From Thermogemmatispora sp042408965 (GTDB taxonomy: Bacteria > Chloroflexota > Ktedonobacteria > Ktedonobacterales > Ktedonobacteraceae), in contig JBHOQN010000086.1 of assembly GCA_042408965.1 (NCBI GenBank), positions 1 to 51,023 on the forward strand: a stretch of DNA of 51,023 nt. The letters run 5' to 3'. Position 1 is the stretch's first letter, and every line of letters starts with the position of its first letter. Position numbers and translations under genes: made by a program. A model generated the notes under the pieces. The model saw nothing but the letters and a program-made list of their open reading frames with translations. It did not search any database and was not told where the DNA came from. Shown piece after piece: positions 30,959 through 39,748 of this stretch.

Positions 30959-31762
30959 TCAGACCAGACGTGCCAGGAGGTCCGCCACGATGAAAATCGC
31001 CACATCCAGCGCCAGCAGCACGATCAGGGCGAAGTCCACGTGCAGGGCGATCGAGGCCGCTGACTGCAGCAAGGCTGCGTTGAAGACCAGGGTGTGGGTA
31101 TACCAGAGGAGGGCCATGGCGCAGATGCCCAGGAACAGCAGGCTCAGCAGAAGCCAGCGGGCCCCACGCCAGTCCTGACGGCTGGGCCATAGCTCTGAGG
31201 TGACGGTCAGGATCAGATAGGGAGCGAAGATCAGGGTCCACCAGGGCCAGCCGGGGCGAATGAGCTGCAGGCGAACCTCCCAGATGTTATAACCCGTCGC
31301 CGCCCAGTAGAGCAGCATAATGGCTCCCGCACCGCCGAAGAGCGGTGCCACAGCGCTCAGCCCGTCGCCAAGATAGCTGACCACGCGGTTGGGTGGACGG
31401 ACGTACTGCACCTCGCCGAGCTGGAGGGCCTGCGGAGCGCCACGCAGCATCTGGCCACGCGCATTCACCTGGGCCAGAGGTTTAATGCGGAAGAGGGTGA
31501 TCTTGGTGATCCGAAAGCCAAAGGGGCGGAACAGCAGGACAACGATAGCGTGGCTCAGCTCGTGCAGGATCACGCCAGGGGCATTCATCCAGAACCAGAT
31601 CAGCAGGCCGCGCTCTCCCAGCAGGCGATAGCCGATGCGATCGACCCGCTGGCGCAGTGCCCGCCGTGTCAGGCGCAGAAGGATAAAGAGAACGAAGACA
31701 CCTGCGATGAGGAGCCAGGGTTCATAGGGCTGTATCTGTGCTGTCAGAGCAGGGTCCATCAC
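30959..31762 (-). CDS. M50-like membrane metalloprotease
   Basis: The 267-aa protein has about six predicted membrane helices. The zinc motif HELSH (67-71) lies inside one, as in site-2 protease family M50 members that cut proteins within the membrane. A second conserved zinc-ligand motif (usually NxxPxxxxD) is not clear; SELWPSRQDW near residue 190 may correspond, giving the third ligand. If not, it could be a catalytically altered relative. It is convergent with mutL, separated by only 19 bp, and has its own promoter. Its substrate is unknown. Confidence 0.75.
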   Translation of the reverse strand: MMDPALTAQIQPYEPWLLIAGVFVLFILLRLTRRALRQRVDRIGYRLLGERGLLIWFWMNAPGVILHELSHAIVVLLFRPFGFRITKITLFRIKPLAQVNARGQMLRGAPQALQLGEVQYVRPPNRVVSYLGDGLSAVAPLFGGAGAIMLLYWAATGYNIWEVRLQLIRPGWPWWTLIFAPYLILTVTSELWPSRQDWRGARWLLLSLLFLGICAMALLWYTHTLVFNAALLQSAASIALHVDFALIVLLALDVAIFIVADLLARLV

Positions 31763-31803
31763 CTACCGCCTCGTCACTGAACAACACGACGGTTGCTACT
31801 TCT

Positions 31804-31833
31804 ATTGTAGAGAATGACCTGTCTCAGCGTCAA
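31804..31833 (-). promoter_or_regulatory. Sigma70-type promoter for the M50-like gene
   Basis: Minus strand TTGACG (31828-31833), 18 bp, TACAAT (31804-31809). The start would be near 31797, with a leader of about 35 nt. Confidence 0.6.
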
Positions 31834-31854
31834 TAGGCCTGCCTTTTCCATCCA

Positions 31855-33294
31855 TTAGCGACTGATCTCATCCACCTCCGGCTCTGGCTTTTCACTCTCG
31901 TAATCCTCTTCTTCCTCCACGCGCTCATAGCTCTGCGGTGGATGGCGACGTTCATAGTAGCAGCCCCAGGCTGCGAAGAGCAGGATCGCGAGCGAGAGCA
32001 GATAGATCACACGATCGATGCCCAACAGGTCGGCGGCCGCTCCCGCCAGCAGAATCACCGGAATCGTGCCCGCATTATAGAGCATCAGTTGCAGCGCCAG
32101 CACGCGGCCTTTAATCCACTCAGGCGTCTCCTCCTGCACGCGCGTCTGCGCAGGAATGTTGATGCAGTCCAGGGCGATGCCCCCCAGGAACATGATCAGC
32201 GCAGCACTGCCCAGGAAGAGCGGGTGCGTATTCCAGCCCTGTGGCTCGAGGTCACGTCCGATGAGTGCAATCAGAGGGAGCAGACTGATGAGGAGGGCGA
32301 AGCCGACGCAACCTACCACGATCGAACGAGACATACCCAGACGCCTGCTGATGCGGGGCATGAAGACCGATCCGACCACCAGTCCCACGCCAGCAGGGGC
32401 AAAGACCAGGGCCAGCGTATCCGCTGGCAAAAGGAAGAGTCGCGTCACCAGGGCCGTGGCCAGTTCAGCCACCAGCGCCAGCAGGATGCCAGCGAAGGAG
32501 AGCTGAAGCACGGCCAGCAGCAGCGACTGATTACGGCGGATGAAGGTCCAACCCTGGCGCATCTCGCTCCAGATATTACTGAAGATGCTCAATGATTGCG
32601 CAGCGAGATCGTCATCGCGCATCTGGCGACGAGCGGGTGTGGTGTGCTCGAAATAGCGTGGTGGGATCAGAAGAATCAGGCCGGCGCAGACCAGGTAGAG
32701 CAGGCCAATCAGGAAGTAGAGCATCTCGATGGCCTGGATCGTCAGCGAGAAGATGTGGATCGTCGGCAGCAGACTTAAGATCAGAGGGGCGAAAATAATC
32801 ATGCCCAACGCCATCGAAGTCATGAACGTAATATTAAACAGCGCCAGGGCGGGCATCAGCTCATCCTCGTCCACCAGCAGCGGAATGGTCGAACTCTCAG
32901 CCGGTGTAAAGAACTGACCGATACTGGAGATCAGAAAGGTGAGCAGATAGGCGGGAATCAGCTGCTGGGAATTAATGATCAGCGAGATAACGAAGCCAAA
33001 GGTGGCAATGGCTCGCAGACAGTTACTACCCCAGAGGATCAGCCGCTTATTGAAGCGATCGACAAAGACGCCAGCGGGCGCACTGAAGAGCAGGGCTGGC
33101 AGGCTGAAACTGATGATGGCCACACCAACCAGCGTCGTGGAGCCGGTGACCTCCTCAACGAGCACCATAATAGCATAGTTGGAAGCGTTGAGAATAGTCA
33201 TAGAAATCAGTTGCGCCAGCCAGAGATAGACGAAGTTTCGCTTCCTGAGAAGCGTCTGGAATCCTCCTCCGTGTTTGGACCTGGCTACTGCCAT
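31855..33294 (-). CDS. Major facilitator superfamily transporter
   Basis: The 479-aa protein has twelve predicted membrane helices with the MFS loop motif GVFVDRFNKRLILWGSN between helices 2 and 3. It resembles the MFS_3 (enterobactin exporter-like) group, including FISSIGQFFTPAESSTIPLL-like sequence near helix 4. The last 40 residues are strongly acidic and hydrophilic (EEEEDYESEKPEPEVDE), an unusual tail. The substrate is unknown. GGGAGA lies 6 bases before ATG. It follows nadD by 64 bp on the same strand and may share its transcript. Confidence 0.9.
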   Translation of the reverse strand: MAVARSKHGGGFQTLLRKRNFVYLWLAQLISMTILNASNYAIMVLVEEVTGSTTLVGVAIISFSLPALLFSAPAGVFVDRFNKRLILWGSNCLRAIATFGFVISLIINSQQLIPAYLLTFLISSIGQFFTPAESSTIPLLVDEDELMPALALFNITFMTSMALGMIIFAPLILSLLPTIHIFSLTIQAIEMLYFLIGLLYLVCAGLILLIPPRYFEHTTPARRQMRDDDLAAQSLSIFSNIWSEMRQGWTFIRRNQSLLLAVLQLSFAGILLALVAELATALVTRLFLLPADTLALVFAPAGVGLVVGSVFMPRISRRLGMSRSIVVGCVGFALLISLLPLIALIGRDLEPQGWNTHPLFLGSAALIMFLGGIALDCINIPAQTRVQEETPEWIKGRVLALQLMLYNAGTIPVILLAGAAADLLGIDRVIYLLSLAILLFAAWGCYYERRHPPQSYERVEEEEDYESEKPEPEVDEISR

Positions 33295-33358
33295 AGAGTG
33301 TCTCCCGGTTTGCTGAATCTACCTGACCTGATCTTCCTGCTTGCTATTCCTGACACGT

Positions 33359-34240
33359 TTATAGAAGCGCATCAGGATCTTCCTCGTCGACCGCGCGTGG
33401 CAAGCGCTCTTTGACGCGCCGCTCGACCTCCGAACGAGGCAGGAGCACGCGGTGCCCGCAGGTTTCACAGCGCAGGCCGATATCTGCTCCCAGACGAACA
33501 ACCCGCCAGGTATAGCCGCCGCAGGGATGCGGCTTACGTAATCGCAGACGATCGCCAATTTCAAGATGCATGGGCATACGAGATCCCCCTGGCTCTTCAG
33601 CCGCTGACGGCTGGCGATAGAGGCCATGCTCTACAATATACGTCTCAACCGGCTCCGGGGTCTGATATTTGATGGGTCGACCCTCGGCCACGCGCCGGCG
33701 CAAGTCGCTGGCCGCGATGGAGAGAGAGGGTGCGTCGACAAAGCAGAGCCGCTCGCCCAGGCCCGGAAGCTGACGTTCCAGCACGGCGAGGTAGGCGTCT
33801 GGCTGCTGATAGCCCGGCCTTCCTACGGCAACCAGAGCATTCAACTGCTCCAGGATGCCAGCCACATCGTACCAGGTACTCAACTCAGCCAGGCTGTCAG
33901 CCCCGACAATGAAGGCCAGGTAGACAGCGCTCCCCCAGCGCTGGCGCAGGAGGCGCAGCGTCTCCACGGTGTACGATGGCCCCTCTCGCTCGATCTCAAT
34001 CTCGGAGAGAGAGAAGTACGGATTGGAGGCGAGCGCCAGCCGCACCATCGCCAGACGGTGCCTGGCAGCCGTCACTTGCCGCTCGCGCTTGTGTGGTGGT
34101 TGTCCGGTGGGAATGAAGACCACTTCTGTCAGGTGCAGGGCCACCCGTACCTCCTCCGCAATGACCAGATGCCCGTAGTGGATGGGATCGAACGTTCCTC
34201 CCAGCAGGCCGATGCGCCTCGCAGCTTGCATCTGTTCCAT
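33359..34240 (-). CDS. nadD: NadD nicotinate-nucleotide adenylyltransferase fused to DUF951
   Basis: Residues 1-212 are NadD, which adenylates nicotinic acid mononucleotide in NAD synthesis. The nucleotide-binding motif GGTFDPIHYGH (14-24) is complete, with SYTVETL and IAASDLRRR as in the family. After a short Pro/Gly/Ser linker, residues 222-293 are a whole DUF951 domain: IGDRLRLRKPHPCGGYTWRV, then RLGADIGLRCETCGH with Cys258 and Cys261. DUF951 is normally a separate protein of about 65 aa of unknown function. The reading frame is continuous. An internal ATG at codon 222 has its own strong ribosome site (33583-33590), so a free DUF951 protein may also be made. The gene follows mscS by 43 bp. 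Confidence 0.93.
   Translation of the reverse strand: MEQMQAARRIGLLGGTFDPIHYGHLVIAEEVRVALHLTEVVFIPTGQPPHKRERQVTAARHRLAMVRLALASNPYFSLSEIEIEREGPSYTVETLRLLRQRWGSAVYLAFIVGADSLAELSTWYDVAGILEQLNALVAVGRPGYQQPDAYLAVLERQLPGLGERLCFVDAPSLSIAASDLRRRVAEGRPIKYQTPEPVETYIVEHGLYRQPSAAEEPGGSRMPMHLEIGDRLRLRKPHPCGGYTWRVVRLGADIGLRCETCGHRVLLPRSEVERRVKERLPRAVDEEDPDALL
33575..33590 (-). promoter_or_regulatory. Internal ribosome-binding site before the DUF951 part
   Basis: On the minus strand AGGGGGAT (33583-33590) lies 5-6 bases before an in-frame ATG (33575-33577), the exact start expected for an independent DUF951 protein. Confidence 0.55.
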
Positions 34241-34283
34241 CTCCGCAACAAACTCCTCTCGGGAACAATTGTAGGCAGCGCGT

Positions 34284-35324
34284 CTAGATGGCGCCAGCGG
34301 ACTCTTTCACTGCCAGCTCGGCCTCTGCAAAGGCGCCGCGCAGGGCGTGCAGTGCCTCCTCAATCACGCCGGTCTGCCCGTGCACGATCCAGAAGCGAAT
34401 CGTCAGCGTCACCGCCTCGCGGGTGTAGCCGCTGATAATGGCCACAGGCTCAGGCTTCGGTATAATCTCGTCAATCTCATGCAAGATACCCAGAATTTGT
34501 TTCGATGTGCTGGTTTTATCGTATTGTTCCTGGGGCAGGGTGATGGTCAGGGTCACGCGCCGTTCGCCGTAGAAGGTGTTGTTGATGACAGTAGTGCTGA
34601 AGATGCGCGTATTTGGAATCGTCACCTCCTCGCCGCTGACCAGGCGCACCTTGGTGGCACGCAGTTGTACTTCCTCGACGCGCCCGGTGAGCGTTCCAGT
34701 CGCCCCACTCTCGATGCTGATCTCATCGCCGATATGAAAAGGGCGTTCGACCAGGATATAGAAGCCGGCCACGAGATCTTTGAGGATATCCTGGATGGCG
34801 AAGGTGAAGGCCACCGTCAGGGTGCCCAGAATCGCCAGCGGGGTTTCGATCGAGAGATGCCAGAGCGCCAGTACCCAGAAAATAGCGATCCCGAGGATCA
34901 CGAAGCTGAAGATGCGTCCCAGCAGCGTGCGTGTATTGATATCGATGCGATTCTCGGCCAGGTTGCGGATCGTTATTTTGCTGATCGTGCGCCCCACGCC
35001 GATGCCCAGTACCAGGATAAACGCGCTCAGGATGATCGTCCAGACCTCTCCTATGTAGCCGGAGAGCCTGTCCTGGGTCAGGTTGCTCGTGAAGCTGTTC
35101 CAGAGCAGCAGCAGATGGTTGATGCTCCAGATGCTCAGAATCACAGCTCCGCCGAGCAGCAGGCAGAGGATGATCAGGATGACCCCCAGCGTCTCTACCA
35201 GCCAGTCGTCGAGCACGGTCTTGTGCAGACGCCCTACCAGCAGGCGGCGTAAAAAAAAGCCGACCGCTGCTGCCACAAGAATGGTCAGAACGGTATAGAT
35301 AACCTGCTGCACTTCGATTCCCAT
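34284..35324 (-). CDS. MscS-family mechanosensitive ion channel
   Basis: The 346-aa protein has four predicted membrane helices and then the MscS core. The pore helix region ETPLAILGTLTVAFTFAIQD and the following FILVERPFHIGDEISIESG match MscS channels, which release solutes on osmotic downshock. The cytoplasmic beta domain continues with GRVEEVQLRATKVR and NTRIFSTTVINN. Compared with E. coli MscS (286 aa) it has an extra N-terminal helix pair. It precedes nadD on the same strand. Its extended -10 promoter (35389-35397) overlaps the maf stop codon. Confidence 0.92.
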   Translation of the reverse strand: MGIEVQQVIYTVLTILVAAAVGFFLRRLLVGRLHKTVLDDWLVETLGVILIILCLLLGGAVILSIWSINHLLLLWNSFTSNLTQDRLSGYIGEVWTIILSAFILVLGIGVGRTISKITIRNLAENRIDINTRTLLGRIFSFVILGIAIFWVLALWHLSIETPLAILGTLTVAFTFAIQDILKDLVAGFYILVERPFHIGDEISIESGATGTLTGRVEEVQLRATKVRLVSGEEVTIPNTRIFSTTVINNTFYGERRVTLTITLPQEQYDKTSTSKQILGILHEIDEIIPKPEPVAIISGYTREAVTLTIRFWIVHGQTGVIEEALHALRGAFAEAELAVKESAGAI

Positions 35325-35388
35325 TGCTAACCCGCGTGTGGCTCTTTTCGTCGCTGAGAAATAGGATAGGATGAGTACTACTTCGCAG

Positions 35389-35397
35389 ATTATATCA
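35389..35397 (-). promoter_or_regulatory. Extended -10 promoter for mscS
   Basis: Minus strand TGATATAAT (35389-35397) is identical to the metH element. It overlaps the end of maf. No clear -35 box. Confidence 0.5.
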
Positions 35398-36088
35398 TAT
35401 TCTCGGCCGTAGACAGGCAGCGCTCCGACCAGGGACAGCGCCCGTCGTCGCGCCCGCTGGCCGGAGAGAGCGCTGGTGTCTGGACGCCGCTGGCGCCCAG
35501 CAGGGCGGCCAGCGTGCAGAGCGGGAGGCCGACAACGTTGAGATAGCAGCCGCTGATGCGCTCGGGCAGGTGAATATCTGGGTACTGGACGCCGTAGGCT
35601 CCAGCCTTATCGAGCGGGTCGCCGCTGGCGATGTAAGCGCTGATCTCGGCCTCGCTGTAGGGGCGCATCAGGACGGGGGTGACGCATTGAGCGCTGCGAA
35701 TCTGTGGGCCGCCGAGCTGCTCCGGCAGCCCGATCGCCACGCCTGTGATGACCTGGTGTTCACGTCCACGGAGGCGCAGCAAGATCTCGCGGGCGTGGGC
35801 CGCGTCGCGGGGTTTTCCCTGGGAGACGCCATCGAGAATCACAGTCGTATCAGCGGTGACCACCACACGCCCGGCGGAGGCTGGCAGTTGCAGTGCCGCC
35901 TCCGCCTTGCGCTCGGCCAGCCAGCGTCCCAGGTCCTCCGCAGGGCCGTTGTAGCATCGCTCCAGGGCCTCCTCATCCAGGGGGGAGACGCCCACCTCGA
36001 AAGGCAGTCCCAGGCGGGCAATCAGCTGACGTCTTCTTGGCGAGGCCGAGGCCAGCAGCAGAACAGGCGCGGGGTGGGTAGTCTTCAT
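35390..36088 (-). CDS. maf: Maf-family nucleotide pyrophosphatase with extended C-terminus
   Basis: The 232-aa protein is a Maf/Ham1-fold nucleoside triphosphate pyrophosphatase, which removes non-canonical or excess nucleotides and is linked to septum control. The signature LLASASPRRRQLIARL is at residues 10-25, followed by DTTVILDGVSQGKP with the catalytic aspartate and the GVQYPD loop. The final 35 residues, including GRDDGRCPWSERC, extend past the normal end of the family. The start at 36088 (MKTTHPA) overlaps the rlmD stop (ATGA), which shows coupled translation and overrides the longer open frame. It may cleave dTTP/UTP, the usual subgroup, but that is unproven. Confidence 0.93.
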   Translation of the reverse strand: MKTTHPAPVLLLASASPRRRQLIARLGLPFEVGVSPLDEEALERCYNGPAEDLGRWLAERKAEAALQLPASAGRVVVTADTTVILDGVSQGKPRDAAHAREILLRLRGREHQVITGVAIGLPEQLGGPQIRSAQCVTPVLMRPYSEAEISAYIASGDPLDKAGAYGVQYPDIHLPERISGCYLNVVGLPLCTLAALLGASGVQTPALSPASGRDDGRCPWSERCLSTAENMI

Positions 36089-37389
36089 GAGGCTCTCTCC
36101 AGCACAGCTATACATTCGATATGCATGGTCTGTGGAAACATGTCCAGCGGTTGCACCGTGTGCAGACGGTAGACAGGTTGACGTTGACACAGCACGTGGA
36201 GATCGCGCGCCAGCGTCGCGGGATCACAGGAGACATAGACGATTCTGGCGACGGGATGCTGCAGCAGTGCCTCCAGCACCTGCTCCTGGCAGCCAGCCCG
36301 TGGAGGATCAAGCACCAGGCCATCAAGGCTGGCGGCCAGCGCTGGCAGAAGATCTTCCACCTTCCCTCTGAGGATGGCGACGTTGCTCACCTGGCGTAGA
36401 TTCCACTGCGCATCCTGGATCGCGCTCGGCGATTCCTCGATAGCATAGACCTTTGCTGCATGACGCGCCAGCAGCAGCGCAAAGGTGCCGACGCCGCAGT
36501 AGGCATCGGCCAGCACGAGACCGCTGGAGAGATCGCCAGGAGGCAGCCGATCGGCTGCCTCGCCCAGCAGGCCCGCCAGAACCATGTGCGCCATCTGCTC
36601 GGCCTGGGCGGTGTTTGTCTGGAAGAACGAGCTGGGACGGATGCGGAAGGTCTCTCCCGCCAGCCACTCCTCGATGGCCTCGCTGTGGACCTCCAGGCCG
36701 GCTGTCTGGAGCCGCTGGCCTACCTCAGGAGATGGTGCCGGCTGGATGAGCACCTGGCCGCTTGCGGCGCTGCAACGCACCAGGACCTGTGGACGCGGAT
36801 TGACCTCCTGCGATAGGACCGCCAGCACGCGGTTGATCGACTCATGGGCGATGGGGCAGGTCGTCAACGGGAGCACGCGATGACTGCCGCGCGCAGTCAG
36901 CCCGGGGCGCCCCTGACGATCGACCGAGAAGCGCATGTGGTTCCGGTAGTGCCAGGGAGGGTCACAGGGCACGGTCTCACGCAGCGGAGGCGCGTTGAAG
37001 CCGCCGATCTCGCGCAGCAGCTCCTCAACAACGGCGCGCTTCCAGGCGAGCTGCGCCTCGTAGCGCATGTGCTGGAGCTGGCAGCCTCCACAGGTGCCGA
37101 AGACAGGGCAGGGAGCTGCCACGCGCAGCGGCGATGGCTCCAGAATCTCGCTAATCCAGACGCGCAGGGGGGGCTGCAGCTCCCGGCGAGCACGCCTGCG
37201 GCGGTTCTGCCGGGAGAACACTTCCACCGCGAGGGTCACGCGCTCGCCAGGCAGGCCGGCGAGGACCTCCACAGATTGCGGTACCCGCGTACCGTCCTCG
37301 CGCTCCAGGATGATCTCTGCCTGTGCCAGACCGTTGCGGTTCAGCGGTCCCAGCGTCACCGTCTGATAGGTCAGCGATGATTCCTCCAT
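36085..37389 (-). CDS. rlmD: RlmD-like 23S rRNA uracil-5-methyltransferase
   Basis: The 434-aa protein is a TrmA/RlmD-type SAM-dependent RNA m5U methyltransferase. An N-terminal TRAM-like barrel (1-70) is followed by an iron-sulfur cluster motif CPVFGTCGGCQLQ (near 93-105) with a fourth Cys in LTTCPI. The SAM-binding motif is ADAYCGVGTFALLL, and the catalytic cysteine is in VSCDPATLARD. The target may be 23S rRNA U1939 or U747, or tRNA U54; the TRAM domain and Fe-S cluster favour 23S, but paralogues differ. It starts within the stop codon of the TPR gene (TGATG) and its stop overlaps the maf start. Confidence 0.9.
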   Translation of the reverse strand: MEESSLTYQTVTLGPLNRNGLAQAEIILEREDGTRVPQSVEVLAGLPGERVTLAVEVFSRQNRRRRARRELQPPLRVWISEILEPSPLRVAAPCPVFGTCGGCQLQHMRYEAQLAWKRAVVEELLREIGGFNAPPLRETVPCDPPWHYRNHMRFSVDRQGRPGLTARGSHRVLPLTTCPIAHESINRVLAVLSQEVNPRPQVLVRCSAASGQVLIQPAPSPEVGQRLQTAGLEVHSEAIEEWLAGETFRIRPSSFFQTNTAQAEQMAHMVLAGLLGEAADRLPPGDLSSGLVLADAYCGVGTFALLLARHAAKVYAIEESPSAIQDAQWNLRQVSNVAILRGKVEDLLPALAASLDGLVLDPPRAGCQEQVLEALLQHPVARIVYVSCDPATLARDLHVLCQRQPVYRLHTVQPLDMFPQTMHIECIAVLERAS

Positions 37390-39659
37390 CAGCGCTGTTT
37401 CCTCTGCGTGTTGAAGATGCGCCGCACCGTCTGCACGCTGGGCAGGTTCCGGTCAAGCTGCTCGGCCTCCTCAAGGTAACGTTGCGCCTGCCGCCGGTCG
37501 CCCTGCTCCAGGAGGACCGAGGCCAGCAAGGCACGCAGGTGGGCCGAGCGCGGCAGGACCCGCAGTCCTTCCTCCAGGGCCGCACGCGCCTCGGGGAGGC
37601 GCTGCCGCTGCGAGGCGACACTGGTGAATTCGCCGTAGGCCTGCAGATCGCCGGGATTCTGGCGAATGGCGCGCTGCAGGCTTGCCGCGGCCTCCTCGAG
37701 CCGTCCCAGCAGGCGCTGCGTATGCCCCAGAGCGAGCCAGACGCCGGGGTAGTCGGGACTGAGCGAGGCGGCGCGCTCGTAGTGGCGCAGGGCCTCCTCG
37801 AGCCTGCCGCGTGCCGTGGCGATGTCGCCCAGGCCTGCCTCAATGATGGTCTCTTCGGCGCGCGTCGGCTGTAGCGTGCGAGCCTGCTCCAGCAGACCCT
37901 CCACCTCATCAAGAAGCGCTGTCGATGGCCCGCCATCGACCTCAGCATTGCGCTGCAGCCGCATCTGTGCCAGCAGGGCGTAGCCCAGAGCGCTGGGGCG
38001 GCTCTCCAGCGACTCGCGCATATGCTGCTCGGCCAGCTCATCAAGCTGGCGACTCCGTTCGGGCAGACCCTGCTCCGCGAAGATGGAAGCGAGGGCGTCC
38101 TCGCTCATCGCCAGCTCGCGCAGGGCATCGGCGCGCCGTCCAGGGAAGCGCTGTGCCAGACGCTCCAGGTAGACCATCGCGCGCTCGGCGTTGCGAATGG
38201 CGCCGGCGTGGTTGTAGGCGTTCTCCACAACCTGCTGATCGAGCGAGAGGCGCACCATCAGGGCGTCGTCATAGTGCATCGCCTGGGTCATACGGCGCGT
38301 GACCTCCTCCAGCAGCTCCTGTGGATCGGGCCGATCGAGCAGCGAGATGCTCTGCAGCAGCATCTCGCGTTGTTGCAGTGAGATCTCCTTGATGCGGTCG
38401 TCGTGCTCTTTAAGGCGTTGCTGCAGTTCAGGAATGGGAAGCGCCTGGACCCTGGCTCCCTCGTCGCTCATGGACTGGATGCGCCAGACCTCATCCTGGC
38501 GTATCAGCGTGTAAGCCGTCCAGAACCAGTGGCGACGTGTGATCTTATTGACGGCGGTTCCCAGGGCCATCTCGCGCAGGGTCCCACTGAGCGGTGTCTC
38601 GCTCAGTTCGAGCGACCAGCCCACCTCGACCTCTTTGCGGGGAGCGCGACTCGCCGCGCTGGATGTAGGGAGCCAGAGACCACTTTGGGGCTGCTCGCGC
38701 TCGTGGACAAAGCTGACCGTCAGGCGTGCCGGCTGGGCCTCATTGGCCCAGGCACGGCGGCGCTCGATCCACTCCTCGCGCGTCAGACCTTCGCGCAGCG
38801 GACTGGCCGCGCTGAGCAGGTCGTACGCCAGTCCATAGTCACCCATCGACCAGGCGCCGAGAAAGGTCAGTACCAGCTCATCAGCGTCCAGGGCGGGATT
38901 GATGAAGCTTCTGCCCGGGTCTTCGCTGGCCTCGCTGCTCTCCAGCAGGAGCTGCCGGATCAGCGGCAGATAGTAGCGATAGCTCTCAGGAAGCTCGCTG
39001 TTGCGCCAGCGGCTCACCGCGAGCGCCTCCTCCAGGAGCCGGCGCCCCTCCGCCAGAGTGCAGCTGACGAGCCTGGTCTCATCCTGGCGTGGCTGCAGCT
39101 CGTTGAGGCGCGTCTCAATCCTGCGCTTGCTGCCGCTCTCAACGAGGCACTCCTTGACCCCGGTCTGCCAGAAGTCGAGCAGCAGGACGAGAAGGCGGGC
39201 GCTGCTATAGTCGAGGCCCTCCTCCCAGCAGAGGAGTAGCTGCATTTCCCCCTGCTCGCGCGTCTCGCTCACCAGGCCTTTCCAGAAGCGTGGTGGTCGG
39301 GGCGTCGCAGTGGACTGCTGGTCCCGAGGAGGCTGCCACTGAGGATAGACGCGGGCTGCCTCCAGGCGGATGAGCGAGCGCCGGGCCTCTTTACGGCTCT
39401 CCCGGTCCCTGCCGTAGTGGTACAGGGCCTGCAGAAGATCGGCCACCTCAGCCTGGGGTCTGCGTGCAAGCTCCTTGATGAAGGCCATCTGCACGCTCTC
39501 CGCGGCTGTGGTGATCGGAGCCAGTGCGGCCTCGACCGCCTGCTGGCTCTGGCTGCTGCGCACTTGCTCAACAATGCTGGTCACCTGTTCGATCAGGGCC
39601 TGTATGCGCGTGCGATCCTCTGCCGAGATAGGACCCGCGCTCTCGTTTTTATGCGACAT
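37389..39659 (-). CDS. Large TPR-repeat protein
   Basis: The 756-aa protein (start 39659, MSHKNES, chosen because the promoter at 39716-39744 lies inside the longer open frame) ends with several tetratricopeptide repeats, e.g. LEEALRHYERAASLSPDYPG and LEEAAASLQRAIRQNPGDLQ, over about residues 600-750. The N-terminal half is mostly helical and includes a region of about 150 residues that resembles a SnoaL/NTF2-like fold (AYDLLSAASPLREGLTREEW). No membrane segment. TPR domains dock partner proteins. It is translationally coupled to rlmD, but a role in RNA modification is only inferred from position. Confidence 0.8.
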   Translation of the reverse strand: MSHKNESAGPISAEDRTRIQALIEQVTSIVEQVRSSQSQQAVEAALAPITTAAESVQMAFIKELARRPQAEVADLLQALYHYGRDRESRKEARRSLIRLEAARVYPQWQPPRDQQSTATPRPPRFWKGLVSETREQGEMQLLLCWEEGLDYSSARLLVLLLDFWQTGVKECLVESGSKRRIETRLNELQPRQDETRLVSCTLAEGRRLLEEALAVSRWRNSELPESYRYYLPLIRQLLLESSEASEDPGRSFINPALDADELVLTFLGAWSMGDYGLAYDLLSAASPLREGLTREEWIERRRAWANEAQPARLTVSFVHEREQPQSGLWLPTSSAASRAPRKEVEVGWSLELSETPLSGTLREMALGTAVNKITRRHWFWTAYTLIRQDEVWRIQSMSDEGARVQALPIPELQQRLKEHDDRIKEISLQQREMLLQSISLLDRPDPQELLEEVTRRMTQAMHYDDALMVRLSLDQQVVENAYNHAGAIRNAERAMVYLERLAQRFPGRRADALRELAMSEDALASIFAEQGLPERSRQLDELAEQHMRESLESRPSALGYALLAQMRLQRNAEVDGGPSTALLDEVEGLLEQARTLQPTRAEETIIEAGLGDIATARGRLEEALRHYERAASLSPDYPGVWLALGHTQRLLGRLEEAAASLQRAIRQNPGDLQAYGEFTSVASQRQRLPEARAALEEGLRVLPRSAHLRALLASVLLEQGDRRQAQRYLEEAEQLDRNLPSVQTVRRIFNTQRKQR

Positions 39660-39715
39660 GGTCGTGTTCGCTATTCCTCCCATCGCGGCGACGTGCCTCG
39701 GTCTCTGTCTCGACG

Positions 39716-39744
39716 ATTGTACCACGAAGAGAGGGCAGCGTCGA
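39716..39744 (-). promoter_or_regulatory. Sigma70-type promoter for the TPR-rlmD-maf operon
   Basis: Minus strand TCGACG (39739-39744), 17 bp, TACAAT (39716-39721). The start near 39709 gives a leader of about 50 nt to the ATG at 39659. Confidence 0.6.
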
Positions 39745-39748
39745 GTCC

